DNA from: Natronorubrum halophilum
GTDB lineage: Archaea; Halobacteriota; Halobacteria; Halobacteriales; Natrialbaceae
Reading direction: 5' to 3'
Length of the DNA: 64,000 nt
Assembly: GCF_003670115.1 (NCBI RefSeq)
Contig: NZ_QQTY01000002.1
Coordinates: forward strand, 806,001 to 870,000
Shown here: piece by piece, positions 16,351-25,381 of the stretch
Layout: each line of letters opens with the position of its first letter
Numbering within the stretch: the first letter of the stretch is position 1
Position numbers and translations under genes: made by a program
Notes under the pieces: generated by a model
Databases searched by the model: none
Told to the model about the DNA's origin: nothing
The model's input: the letters and a program-made list of their open reading frames with translations, nothing else

Positions 16351-19080
16351 ATGACTGAGGCGGGCCAAACTGGACTCACGGAGTTTTCCGGTGAGTCCGA
16401 CGAGCGACCGGACGAGGAAGCGGTTGCCATCGCAGGAAACGGTGGATCGAGCGCCGGAGAGGTGATCGACGTCGTCGAGGAAACGCTTCCCGAGGCGACC
16501 GGTGAGCTCGAACTCGCCGTGATGCAGGTCGACTACACCATCGCCGGCTACGGCGACGAAGAACGCCCGATCATGCACGTGTTCGGGCGCACGTCCGAGG
16601 AAACCCTCGAGCACGTCCAGGTCGTCGGTTTTCGACCGTACTTCTACGCGCCGACGGACTCCCTCGAACGCCCGCCCGAGGAACAGTACGATCGGCTCAC
16701 GGGGAGCCGCGAGGTCGGCGAGGACGGCGAGCCCTACGAAAGCATCCGCGGCGAGAAGCTCACCAAAATCTTCGGCCAGACGCCGCGGGACGTCGGACAG
16801 GTCCGCGACGAGTTCGACCACTACGAGGCCGACATCCTCTTTCCGAATCGGTTTCTGATCGACAAGGACGTTCGTAGCGGGATTCGCGTTCCGGAGCGAC
16901 GCGCCGACGACGACTCGCTGGTCGTCCCCCACGACGAGGTCGAGGCGACGGCCGTCGACGTCGATCCGCGAGTAAACACCTTCGACATCGAGGTCAACGA
17001 CCGCGCGGGATTCCCGGAGGACGGCGAGGAACCGATCGTCTGTCTCACGAGTCACGACTCCTACCGCGACGAGTACATCATGTGGCTCTACGAGGCACCC
17101 GTCGGCGACGGGGAGATTCCGACGGAGATCGAGGACTACGAGCCGATCGAGAGCGATATCGAGCACGAGATCCGGAGCTTCGACGAGGAGGAGGCGATGC
17201 TCGAGGCGTTCGTCGACTACATCCGAGAAACCGACCCCGACATCCTCACGGGTTGGAACTTCGAGGACTTCGACGCGCCGTACTTCCTCGACCGGCTCGA
17301 GGTGCTCGAGGATCCGACCCACGACTACGACCTCTCCATCGACCGCCTCTCTCGAGTCGACGAAGTCTGGCGGAGCAACTGGGGCGGTCCCGACATCAAG
17401 GGTCGAGTCGTCTTCGACCTGCTCTATGCCTACCAGCGGACGGTGTTCTCCGAACTCGACTCCTACCGGCTGGACGCCGTCGGCGAGGCGGAACTCGGCG
17501 TCGGCAAGGAACGCTACGCCGGGGATATCGGCGACCTCTGGGAGGACGATCCGACGAGGCTGCTCGAGTACAACCTGCGGGACGTCGAACTCTGCGTCGA
17601 ACTCGACCGCCAACAGGAGATCGTCACCTTCTGGGACGAGGTGCGTTCGTTCGTCGGCTGCAAACTCGAGGATGCCCCTACCCCAGGAGATGCAGTGGAC
17701 ATGTACGTCCTTCACGAGGCCTACGGACGGTTCGCGCTGCCCTCGAAGGGCCAACAGGAGGCGGGCGAGGAGTACGAAGGCGGCGCGGTGTTCGATCCGA
17801 TCACGGGCGTCAAAGAGAACGTCACCGTGCTCGACCTGAAGTCGCTGTACCCGATGTGTATGGTGACGGTCAACGCCTCGCCCGAGACGCGGGTCGATCC
17901 GGACGAGTACGACGGCGAAACGTTCATCGCGCCGACCAGACCCGAGCCGACGCACTTTCGCAAGGAGCCCGACGGCGTCATGCGGGAGATGATCAACGAA
18001 CTGCTGGCCGAGCGCGAGGAAAAGAAGTCCCAGCGAAACCAGTACGATCCCGGCACGAGAGCCTACGAGCAGTACGACCGCCAGCAAGGGGCGGTGAAGG
18101 TCATTATGAACTCGCTCTACGGCGTGTCGGGCTGGGAACAGTTCCGGCTCTACGACAAGGAAGCGGCGTCCGCGATCACGGCCACCGGACGCGAGGTTAT
18201 CGAGTTCACGGAATCCGCCGCGAACGAGATCGACTATCAGGTCGCCTACGGCGATACGGACTCGGTCATGCTCGAACTCGGACAGGACGTCTCGAAAGCA
18301 GACGCGCTCGAGCAGTCGTTCGAGATCGAGGAGTACCTCAACGAGCGCTACGACGATTTCGCACGCGAGGATCTCAACGCCGAGGAGCACCGGTTCCAGA
18401 TCGAGTTCGAGAAACTCTATCGGCGGTTCTTCCAGGCCGGCACGAAGAAACGCTACGCCGGCCACATCATCTGGAAAGAGGGGAAGGACGTCGACGACGT
18501 CGATATTACCGGCTTCGAGTACAAGCGCTCGGACATCGCGCCGATCACCAAGGAAGTCCAACACCGCGTCATCGAGATGATCGTCCGCGAGGGTGACATC
18601 GAGGGCGCAAAGGAGTACGTGAACGCGGTCATCCAGGACGTGCGCGCCGGCGAGGTCTCGCTCGACGAGATCGGCATTCCCGGCGGCATCGGTAAGCGAC
18701 TGGACAATTACGACACCGATACGGCGCAGGTTCGCGGCGCGAAGTACGCCAACCTCCTGCTCGGGACGAACTTCCAGCGGGGCAGCAAACCCAAACGGCT
18801 CTATCTCAAGCGGGTGGATCCGTCCTTTTTCGAGCGACTCGAGGCGGAGGAAGGGTTCGACGCCCGTACCGATCCCCTCTACGGGGCGTTCAAACGCGAT
18901 CCAGACGTGATCTGCTTCGAGTACGAAGACCAGATTCCCGACGCGTTCGAGGTCGATTACGACACGATGCTCGAGAAGACGCTGAAAGGACCGATCGAGC
19001 GCATCCTCGAGGCGCTGGACGTGTCTTGGGAGGAAGTGAAAAGCGGCCAGGAGCAAACCGGATTGAGCAACTTCATGTGA
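16351..19080 (+). CDS. polB: Replicative DNA polymerase family B (PolB1), intein-free
   Basis: A 909-residue family B DNA polymerase with proofreading. The start at 16351 (MTEAGQTGLTEF) follows a TATA-like TTTTTATTC about 25-30 bp upstream, as in a leaderless transcript. Exonuclease motifs: FDIEV (about 212), GWNFEDFD and YNLRDVELC. Polymerase motifs: DLKSLYP (about 496), KVIMNSLYG (about 582-588) and YGDTDS (about 633). These three pol motifs are frequent intein insertion sites in haloarchaea, and all are uninterrupted here. The protein synthesises DNA with PCNA in chromosome replication. Confidence 0.96.
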   Translation: MTEAGQTGLTEFSGESDERPDEEAVAIAGNGGSSAGEVIDVVEETLPEATGELELAVMQVDYTIAGYGDEERPIMHVFGRTSEETLEHVQVVGFRPYFYAPTDSLERPPEEQYDRLTGSREVGEDGEPYESIRGEKLTKIFGQTPRDVGQVRDEFDHYEADILFPNRFLIDKDVRSGIRVPERRADDDSLVVPHDEVEATAVDVDPRVNTFDIEVNDRAGFPEDGEEPIVCLTSHDSYRDEYIMWLYEAPVGDGEIPTEIEDYEPIESDIEHEIRSFDEEEAMLEAFVDYIRETDPDILTGWNFEDFDAPYFLDRLEVLEDPTHDYDLSIDRLSRVDEVWRSNWGGPDIKGRVVFDLLYAYQRTVFSELDSYRLDAVGEAELGVGKERYAGDIGDLWEDDPTRLLEYNLRDVELCVELDRQQEIVTFWDEVRSFVGCKLEDAPTPGDAVDMYVLHEAYGRFALPSKGQQEAGEEYEGGAVFDPITGVKENVTVLDLKSLYPMCMVTVNASPETRVDPDEYDGETFIAPTRPEPTHFRKEPDGVMREMINELLAEREEKKSQRNQYDPGTRAYEQYDRQQGAVKVIMNSLYGVSGWEQFRLYDKEAASAITATGREVIEFTESAANEIDYQVAYGDTDSVMLELGQDVSKADALEQSFEIEEYLNERYDDFAREDLNAEEHRFQIEFEKLYRRFFQAGTKKRYAGHIIWKEGKDVDDVDITGFEYKRSDIAPITKEVQHRVIEMIVREGDIEGAKEYVNAVIQDVRAGEVSLDEIGIPGGIGKRLDNYDTDTAQVRGAKYANLLLGTNFQRGSKPKRLYLKRVDPSFFERLEAEEGFDARTDPLYGAFKRDPDVICFEYEDQIPDAFEVDYDTMLEKTLKGPIERILEALDVSWEEVKSGQEQTGLSNFM

Positions 19081-19417
19081 TCGGCCGAATCGGTTCGTTT
19101 CGCTGTCGTATCGGACGCCGCGATTCACGGGCCGATCGGACGCGAGTGGCCGTCGCCCGGCGCCGACTACCGAGTTGCCTCGGCGAGTTCGTACTGGACA
19201 TCGTTCGCCGGGACGGTTCACCTCGAAGCCGTCGCGAACTCGTTGACAGACGATCGTAAACGCGGACCGCAGGCTACTAACTCGGTTCCGATAGTTATTA
19301 TTCGAACGGAACAGGTGTTTTCGTTTCGGGAACTTATTTTACTGATGTGGGACCGTATCCAATTGGATACGAAACCGTTATGAGTCAGACGGCCCACGAT
19401 TCAGACGACAGAATACT
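19081..19417. other. Intergenic spacer polB / sufC with suf promoter
   Basis: About 340 bp without a gene. The right half is AT-rich and regulatory: GTTCCG...CGGAAC arms at about 19283-19310, a TATA-like CTTATTTTA at about 19333-19341, then the 18-bp palindrome and a leader of roughly 50 nt before sufC. Confidence 0.6.
19354..19371. promoter_or_regulatory. 18-bp perfect palindrome at the suf promoter
   Basis: CGTATCCAATTGGATACG is identical on both strands. It begins 12-15 bp downstream of the TATA-like CTTATTTTA (about 19333-19341), so it should cover the predicted transcription start about 25 bp from the TATA box. That geometry is typical of a repressor operator. The operon behind it makes the Fe-S assembly machine, so an iron- or Fe-S-responsive dimeric regulator is the obvious candidate. 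The regulator's identity is unknown. Confidence 0.7.
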
Positions 19418-20329
19418 ATGGCACGTCTCGAACTGAACAACCTACACGCGGAAGTAGCAGAGGGCGACGAGAAAATCCTCGAGGGCGTCAACCTCGAGGT
19501 CAATTCGGGCGAAATCCACGCCCTGATGGGGCCCAACGGCTCCGGGAAGTCGACGACCGCGAAGGTCATCGCCGGCCACCCGGCCTACGAGGTCACCGAG
19601 GGCGAAGTGCTGCTCCACCTCGAAGCGGGCGAGTTCGGCGACGAGATCGAGATCGACGAGGACCAGCGCACCTGGAACATCCTCGACCTCGAGCCCAACG
19701 AGCGTGCCGCACTCGGCATCTTCCTCGGCTTCCAGTACCCGGCCGAGATCGACGGCGTCACCATGACTAACTTCCTCCGAACGGCGCTCAACGCCAAGAT
19801 TGACGAGCGCGAGGAACTCTTCGAGGACGAAGCCGACGCGGACGACGAGGAAGACGAGGACGAAGGCTTCGAGACCTCGCCGATGGAAGGCAACGTGGAC
19901 GAGGGCGACGTCGGCGTCGCCGAGTTCCAGCAGATCCTCCAGGAGAAAATGGAGTCGCTGGACATGGACGAGAAGTTCGCCCAGCGCTACCTCAACGCCG
20001 GCTTCTCCGGCGGCGAGAAGAAACAGAACGAGGTCCTTCAGGCGGCCATCCTCGAGCCGTCGATCGCCGTTCTCGACGAGATCGACTCCGGGCTGGACAT
20101 CGACCGTCTGCAGGACGTCTCCAACGGGATCAACGCGCTGCGCGACGAGGAGGGCACCGGCATCCTCCAGATCACCCACTACCAGCGAATCCTCGACTAC
20201 GTCGAACCCGATCACGTCCACGTGATGATCGACGGCCAGATCGCAAAAAGCGGCGACGCCTCGCTCGCGGAGGAACTCGAGGACAAGGGGTACGACTGGG
20301 TCCGCGAAGAGGTCTACGGCACGGCGTAA
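19418..20329 (+). CDS. sufC: Fe-S cluster assembly ATPase SufC
   Basis: A 303-residue ABC-type ATPase. It has Walker A MGPNGSGKST (37-46), the signature FSGGEKKQNEVLQ, Walker B-type AVLDEIDSGLDID, and the switch His in ITHYQR. SufC powers the SufBCD scaffold on which Fe-S clusters form. It is about 50 residues longer than bacterial SufC because of an acidic insert at about 130-165 (EDEADADDEEDEDEGF), probably a haloarchaeal surface feature. It is first in sufC-sufB-sufD, with 61 bp to sufB, and is controlled by the promoter carrying the palindrome at 19354-19371. Confidence 0.95.
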   Translation: MARLELNNLHAEVAEGDEKILEGVNLEVNSGEIHALMGPNGSGKSTTAKVIAGHPAYEVTEGEVLLHLEAGEFGDEIEIDEDQRTWNILDLEPNERAALGIFLGFQYPAEIDGVTMTNFLRTALNAKIDEREELFEDEADADDEEDEDEGFETSPMEGNVDEGDVGVAEFQQILQEKMESLDMDEKFAQRYLNAGFSGGEKKQNEVLQAAILEPSIAVLDEIDSGLDIDRLQDVSNGINALRDEEGTGILQITHYQRILDYVEPDHVHVMIDGQIAKSGDASLAEELEDKGYDWVREEVYGTA

Positions 20330-20390
20330 CCGAATGCAGCTAGAACAACGGTAATAACCCTGTAGCCGTAACCATATACACAATCAAATT

Positions 20391-21821
20391 ATGAGTTCCG
20401 AACAAGATCACCTGAAAGACACTGACACCGAAGCGCGGTTCGAGTTCAAGAAAGACCAGAACGCCGCGGTGAAATCCGACAAGGGCCTGACCGAGGAGAT
20501 CATTCGCATGATCTCCGACGACAAGGACGAGCCCGACTGGATGCTCGAGCGACGTCTCCGCGCGCTCGAGCAGTACCAGAACATGCCGATGCCGACGGAC
20601 TGGCCCGGCCAGCCCGACCTGACCGAACTGGACATCGAAGAGATCGTTCCCTACATCCGCCCGGACGTCGACAAGCGCGAAGGCGTCGACGACTGGACGG
20701 AGCTGCCCGACGAGATCAAGGACACGTTCGACAAACTGGGCATTCCGGAAGCCGAGAAGAACGCACTCTCCGGCGTCGGTGCCCAGTACGAGTCCGAGGT
20801 CGTCTACCAGAACATGCAAGAGCAGTGGGAGGAGAAGGGGGTCATCTTCTGTAACATGGACAAGGCCGTCCAGGACCACCCCGAGCTCCTCAAGGAGCAC
20901 TTCATGACGACCTGCGTCCCGCCGAGCGACAACAAGTTCGCCGCGCTCCACGGTGCCGTCTGGTCGGGCGGCTCGTTCGTCTACGTCCCCGAGGACGTCA
21001 CCGTCGAGATGCCGGTCCAGGCCTACTTCCGCATGAACTCGGAGGGGATGGGCCAGTTCGAGCACACGCTCATCATCGCCGAGAAAGGGTCGGAGGTCCA
21101 CTACATTGAGGGCTGTTCCGCACCGAAGTACGGCAGCCACAACCTCCACTCGGGCGGCGTCGAGGTCTTCGTCGGCGAGGACGCTCACGTTCAGTACTCG
21201 ACCGTCCAGAACTGGTCGAAGAACACGTTCAACCTGAACACCAAGCGCGCCATCTGCGAAGAAAACGGGACGATGGAGTGGGTCTCGGGCAGCATGGGAT
21301 CCAAAGCGACCATGCTCTACCCGTGTACGATCCTCAAGGGTCGCGGCGCGACGGACACCCACATCACTATCGCCTTCGCCGGCGAGGGCCAGAACATCGA
21401 CACCGGCGCGAAGGTCTACCACAACGCGCCGAACACCAGTTCGACCATCGAGTCCAAGTCGATCTCCAAGGACGGCGGCCGCACCAACTACCGCGGCCTC
21501 GTCCACATCGCCGATGGCGCCGAGAACTCCTCGACTGCGGTGGAGTGTGACGCACTGATGTTCGACAACGAATCCACGTCGGACACCATGCCGTACATGG
21601 AGATCGAGGAGTCGAAGGTCGACGTCGCTCACGAGGCGACCGTCGGCAAGATCGGGGACGAAGACATCTTCTACCTCCAGTCGCGCGGACTAGACGACGA
21701 CGACGCCAAGAAGATGATCGTCGCCGGCTTCATCGAGCCGATCACGGAGGAACTGCCGATCGAGTACGCGGTCGAACTCAACCGTCTCATCGAACTCGAG
21801 ATGGAGGGGAGCCTCGGATAA
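20391..21821 (+). CDS. sufB: Fe-S cluster assembly scaffold SufB
   Basis: A 476-residue SufB. The N-terminal helical domain (about 1-140) is followed by the long right-handed beta-helix core: FVYVPEDVTVEMPVQAYFR, GSEVHYIEGCSAPKYG, and a C-terminal segment ending with FYLQSRGLDDDDAKKMIVAG typical of SufB/SufD. With SufC and SufD it assembles and transfers Fe-S clusters in the cytosol. The stop is one base before the sufD ATG, so translation is tightly coupled. An AT-rich stretch before its start (20370-20390) may hold a secondary promoter. Confidence 0.95.
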   Translation: MSSEQDHLKDTDTEARFEFKKDQNAAVKSDKGLTEEIIRMISDDKDEPDWMLERRLRALEQYQNMPMPTDWPGQPDLTELDIEEIVPYIRPDVDKREGVDDWTELPDEIKDTFDKLGIPEAEKNALSGVGAQYESEVVYQNMQEQWEEKGVIFCNMDKAVQDHPELLKEHFMTTCVPPSDNKFAALHGAVWSGGSFVYVPEDVTVEMPVQAYFRMNSEGMGQFEHTLIIAEKGSEVHYIEGCSAPKYGSHNLHSGGVEVFVGEDAHVQYSTVQNWSKNTFNLNTKRAICEENGTMEWVSGSMGSKATMLYPCTILKGRGATDTHITIAFAGEGQNIDTGAKVYHNAPNTSSTIESKSISKDGGRTNYRGLVHIADGAENSSTAVECDALMFDNESTSDTMPYMEIEESKVDVAHEATVGKIGDEDIFYLQSRGLDDDDAKKMIVAGFIEPITEELPIEYAVELNRLIELEMEGSLG

Positions 21822-21822
21822 T

Positions 21823-23043
21823 ATGAGCGCAGGAACACAGGTACACGCCAATCTGACCGACGCACAGGTGCGCGAAATCAGCGACAACCTCGGGGAGCCC
21901 GAGTGGCTCACGGAGACCCGTCTCGAGGCCCTCGACGCCCTCGATGACCTCGACATGCCGGACGTCATCCGGACGCCGGGGCGGGACTGGACGAACCTCC
22001 ACGAACTCGACTTCGAGTCGCTCGTGGACCCGCTGAACGCCGCCGAAAACAAGGATCAGGTCGGTCCCGACGAAGCGGACGTGCTTCCGTGGGCCGAGGC
22101 CGTACAGGAGCACGAAGACCTCCTGAAAGAGCACTTCGGCTCGATCATCGATCCCCAGGAGAACTACCTGACCGCGCTCTCGACCGCCCTCTTTAGCACC
22201 GGCACGGTCATCTACGTTCCCGAGGGCGTCGACGCCGAGGACGTCACCATCCGGACCGAACAGAACTCTCGCTCGCTGTTTAACTACACGCTCGTGGTCA
22301 CCGAGGAATCGTCTTCGGTCACGATCCTCGAGCGCCAGTCCACTGGTGCCAAAGCCGAGGAGCAGTACTACAGCGGCATCGTCGAGGTCGCCGCCGGCGA
22401 GAACAGCTACGTCCAGTACGGCAGCCTCCAGAACCTCTCGGAGGAGGCCTACAACTTCACCCTCAAGCGCGGCGTCGCCGACACGTACGCCACGATCGAC
22501 TGGATCGAGGGCAACCTCGGCACGCAGTTGACCAAGACGGAGGTCTCGACGCTACTCGAGGGCGACTCCTCGGAGACCCAGATCGTCGGGGCCTTCTACG
22601 GTCACAACGACCAGCACTTCGACCTCGACGTGAAGGTCTGGCACCGCGCCGAGCACACGACGGCCGACCTCGTCACCCGCGGCGTCACCGACGACGTCGC
22701 CCGCTCGGTCTACGAGGGCGTTCAGGACGTCGGACGGGATGCCTGGGACACCAGCTCCTACCAGCGCGAGAACACGCTGATGCTCTCGGACGAGTCCGAG
22801 GCGGACGCCTCGCCGAAGCTGATCATCAACAACCACGACACCGAGGCCAGCCACTCCGCGACGGTCGGCCAGATCGACGCGGAGGATCTACTCTACATGA
22901 CCTCCCGCGGTGTCGACCCGCGCGCCGCGCGCAACATGCTCGTCGAGGGCTTCTTCGTGCCCGTTCTCGAGGAAGTCGACGTCGACGAACTGCGCGAGGA
23001 CCTCGAAGGCCTGATCGCCGAGAGGCTCCGCGAACGCGAGTAA
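21823..23043 (+). CDS. sufD: Fe-S cluster assembly protein SufD
   Basis: A 406-residue paralogue of SufB. It has a helical N-terminus (TDAQVREISDNLGEPEWL), beta-helix core FSTGTVIYVPEGVDAEDVTI, then SSVTILERQSTGAKAEEQ, and the family C-terminus LLYMTSRGVDPRAARNMLVE. It pairs with SufB and binds SufC dimers. It starts one base after the sufB stop and closes the operon. No SufS desulfurase or SufU follows in the window, so the sulfur donor must be encoded elsewhere. Confidence 0.94.
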   Translation: MSAGTQVHANLTDAQVREISDNLGEPEWLTETRLEALDALDDLDMPDVIRTPGRDWTNLHELDFESLVDPLNAAENKDQVGPDEADVLPWAEAVQEHEDLLKEHFGSIIDPQENYLTALSTALFSTGTVIYVPEGVDAEDVTIRTEQNSRSLFNYTLVVTEESSSVTILERQSTGAKAEEQYYSGIVEVAAGENSYVQYGSLQNLSEEAYNFTLKRGVADTYATIDWIEGNLGTQLTKTEVSTLLEGDSSETQIVGAFYGHNDQHFDLDVKVWHRAEHTTADLVTRGVTDDVARSVYEGVQDVGRDAWDTSSYQRENTLMLSDESEADASPKLIINNHDTEASHSATVGQIDAEDLLYMTSRGVDPRAARNMLVEGFFVPVLEEVDVDELREDLEGLIAERLRERE

Positions 23044-23171
23044 CGAGGAACTCGTCCGAACTCTCGTTTTCGAGAGCCGAATCGAACCGCTCTCCGGATC
23101 GTTTTGCGGGCGCTGTTCACTCGACGCTCGAGCGCTATCAGTTCCGTGCCCTCGCCGCGTCTGACGACGAC

Positions 23172-23178
23172 TTTTATA
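23172..23178 (+). promoter_or_regulatory. TATA box of the RHH-like gene
   Basis: TTTTATA lies 24-30 bp upstream of the ATG at 23202, the spacing expected for a leaderless haloarchaeal transcript whose first base is close to the start codon. Confidence 0.6.
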
Positions 23179-23201
23179 CCGGGACCTGATACCTCGGAAC
23201 C

Positions 23202-24167
23202 ATGCGGGCCCTCTCAATCGAACTCGAGGACGATCTCGTCGACGCGCTCGAGGCGGAGCGGGAACTGTTCGGGTTCGAGAGCCGGCAGGCGTACGTCCGG
23301 TGGATCATCGCGAATCGCGGCTCGATCGAGGCCGAGCAGCGAGCCGATCACGGCGGGGAGCGAGACCGGTCGATGGCCGATTACGATGCGCGACTCGCCC
23401 ATCTCGAGGAGCGGGTCGCATCGCTCATGGAGACCATCGATCGCAACGACGAGAGCGACTCACGAGCGGACGGACCCGAACGGGCCACCGACGCGGCACG
23501 AACGACCGACGAGTCGGTGCTCGAAGTCCGCGGCTCCCCTCGAACCGTTCGGCAGAGCCCTGACTCGAGCGGTCAGTCGGCCGAGGAAGCCGCGGACTCG
23601 GGCCCGGCCGATCGAACGCGCGAGGAATCGGAGCCGGAGGGAGCGGCGGAGGCGAACTCGAGTTCCGGCGGACGGTCGGTCGACTCGTCGACCCTGACGC
23701 CGGAGCGCGTCGCGCGCATTCCGGAGGATCCGGTGCTGGAAGACGCCGGCGTGTTAGGCTCCGTCGAGACCGAGCGGCTCGACGAACTCTCCCGGCGGGC
23801 GGTTGCGAGTACGCGAAAACGCCTCGACAGGGACGTCCAGACGGGCCTCGAGTACGCGTCTTCGACCCGACTCGCCAGTAGCGACGTTCGCCCGGGCGAG
23901 GATATCACCGATCTCGACGCGCTCTCGGTTCCGGGTCGCTCGAGCGAGACGCTCGAGAAGCGCCGCCGCGCCGTCGGTCGAGCGCTGGCTTACGTGCGAG
24001 ACGAGGGGTCGGCGCGACGGTCGGATTTCGTCGAGGCCCTGTACGCGGAGTGTCCGGCCGACTACGAAACGGCCGACGGCTGGTGGCGGTGTATCAAGGA
24101 GGGTCTCAAACAGGTCAACGTGGTCGACGGCGGTGACGGCGCGCGAGCGTGGCGGTATCGCGGCTGA
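23202..24167 (+). CDS. Haloarchaeal protein with N-terminal RHH/CopG-like segment
   Basis: A 321-residue protein. Residues 1-40 (LSIELEDDLVDALEAERELF, then SRQAYVRWIIANRG) look like a ribbon-helix-helix DNA-binding unit. A short coiled coil follows (RLAHLEERVASLMETIDR), then a low-complexity Ser/Glu/Asp linker of about 100 residues. The C-terminal about 70 residues are a compact helical domain (GSARRSDFVEALYAECPADY, DGWWRCIKEGLKQV, WRYRG) resembling a winged-helix. I do not know the family. A site-specific DNA-binding role is inferred from both ends. It follows the suf operon with its own TATA box. Confidence 0.72.
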   Translation: MRALSIELEDDLVDALEAERELFGFESRQAYVRWIIANRGSIEAEQRADHGGERDRSMADYDARLAHLEERVASLMETIDRNDESDSRADGPERATDAARTTDESVLEVRGSPRTVRQSPDSSGQSAEEAADSGPADRTREESEPEGAAEANSSSGGRSVDSSTLTPERVARIPEDPVLEDAGVLGSVETERLDELSRRAVASTRKRLDRDVQTGLEYASSTRLASSDVRPGEDITDLDALSVPGRSSETLEKRRRAVGRALAYVRDEGSARRSDFVEALYAECPADYETADGWWRCIKEGLKQVNVVDGGDGARAWRYRG

Positions 24168-24308
24168 CTTCGGGGACCGTCCAGCCGAATATACTATCCG
24201 ACCGCACCTGTGCGACGTTTGCGCGGTCGATACGGCACCGACGGTGATCCCGGTCTCCGAAGCCATCGAGTAGGGACGGTTAAGTATCAGCGGCCCGGAC
24301 GACGTGAT

Positions 24309-24803
24309 ATGAGTTTGGGACAGCGTGTCTCGAGCGACAACCAGCTTACTCGGCTCCTCCAGATCGGGGTCGTTCTGGAGGAAGTCGTCGAGTCACGCGC
24401 CGCCCACCACCTCGACTCGCTCCCGCCGGACGCGCGAGCGGAGGTCGACGAGGCGGTGCGAGAGTTGCTCGCCGACGCCGCCGAGGAGTCCGCCGATCAC
24501 CGCGAGCGACTCGAGGCGCTGATCGACGATCTCGAGGCTGAGACGGTCGCTTACGAGGAGATCAACGCATTAGTCGACGCCCAGTACGGACCGCCCGAAG
24601 ATACCGACGGCGTCCTCTACGATCAGTTGGCGAACGAGGAGACGGCCTACAAGTTCTACGACGATCTGATCGATGCGATCGAGGCCTCCGACGCCGAGTT
24701 CGCCATCGACCGCCACCGACTGCTCGAGACGCTGTACGACATTCGCGAGGAGGAACGGGAGGGCGTCGAAGAGGTGACCGAAATCATGGAGTACAGAGCA
24801 TGA
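24309..24803 (+). CDS. Ferritin-like four-helix protein
   Basis: A 164-residue all-helical protein with Glu and His residues spaced along helices: LLQIGVVLEEVVESRAAHHL (about 17-36), ESADHRERLEALIDDLEAE (about 74-92), LANEETAYKFYDDLIDAIEA (about 113-132) and DRHRLLETLYDIREEEREGV (about 140-159). The E/H pattern matches ferritin/rubrerythrin-type di-iron bundles. It stands 140 bp before a DtxR-type metal regulator on the same strand, a pairing that supports a role in iron or manganese handling. The exact ligands are not certain from sequence alone. Confidence 0.72.
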   Translation: MSLGQRVSSDNQLTRLLQIGVVLEEVVESRAAHHLDSLPPDARAEVDEAVRELLADAAEESADHRERLEALIDDLEAETVAYEEINALVDAQYGPPEDTDGVLYDQLANEETAYKFYDDLIDAIEASDAEFAIDRHRLLETLYDIREEEREGVEEVTEIMEYRA

Positions 24804-24945
24804 TCGGCGCGGTGTGGTACACGGTCGCTTCGATGTGCGGTGCTCTCACAACCGCGACGATGGAAAGACGCACCTGTACGGGCTCCCGGACTGTGGCGTT
24901 CCGGCGCGAAACTACCGCAGTGGACGGTCTCAACGGAGGGATACG

Positions 24946-25380
24946 ATGAACACCGCAGACCAATATCTCAAGGCGATCTACCTCGCACAACGAATCGAAG
25001 AGGGGCCCGCATCGACCGGTACGCTGGCGGACCTACTCGAGGTCAGTCCGGCCAGCGTCAACGAGATGATCGGCAAACTCGAGGGCAGGGGGCTCGTCGA
25101 ACACGAGAAGTACAAGGGTGCGAGCCTGACCGACGAGGGGATCGAACGCGCCCACGACGCCCTCCAGACCTACTGCATCATCGAGCGATTCCTCGCGAAC
25201 GTCCTCGAGGTCGGGGAGTTTCGTGAGGAGGCGCGCGCGCTCGAGAGCGTCATCGACGATACCGTCGCCGGGCGTCTCGATACCATCATCGACCGGCCCA
25301 GCGAGTGTCCGGACTGTTTCGACCCGGAACAGGACTACTGCGAGCGACTAGAGGTCGGTCCCGAGGGCTGTCTGGACTGA
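24946..25380 (+). CDS. DtxR/MntR-family metal-dependent regulator (SirR-like)
   Basis: A 144-residue metalloregulator. The N-terminal winged helix (MNTADQYLKAIYLAQRIEEG, then SVNEMIGKLEGRGLVEHEKY) is followed by the dimerisation domain with EREALESV-type acidic residues (RALESVIDDTVAGRLD). The end carries a Cys cluster ECPDCFDPEQDYC that may add a metal site. DtxR-type proteins repress iron or manganese uptake genes when metal-loaded. ATG 24946 begins the conserved sequence, with a GGAGGGAT Shine-Dalgarno-like stretch about 10 bp upstream. There is no SH3 domain, as in MntR and SirR. Confidence 0.9.
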   Translation: MNTADQYLKAIYLAQRIEEGPASTGTLADLLEVSPASVNEMIGKLEGRGLVEHEKYKGASLTDEGIERAHDALQTYCIIERFLANVLEVGEFREEARALESVIDDTVAGRLDTIIDRPSECPDCFDPEQDYCERLEVGPEGCLD

Positions 25381-25381
25381 G

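Noticed and set aside
16231-19221. 996-residue open frame antisense to polB
   Set aside because: It mirrors polB and has the unlikely composition (Val/Arg/Leu-rich, no motifs) expected for antisense frames in GC-rich haloarchaeal genes, where third-position GC removes stops.
24814-24945. N-terminal extension of the DtxR-type regulator by 44 residues
   Set aside because: The added sequence (VHGRFDVRCSHNRDDG...) is not acidic and not conserved in the family, which starts at MNTADQYLKAIYL. A purine-rich ribosome-binding stretch precedes that ATG.
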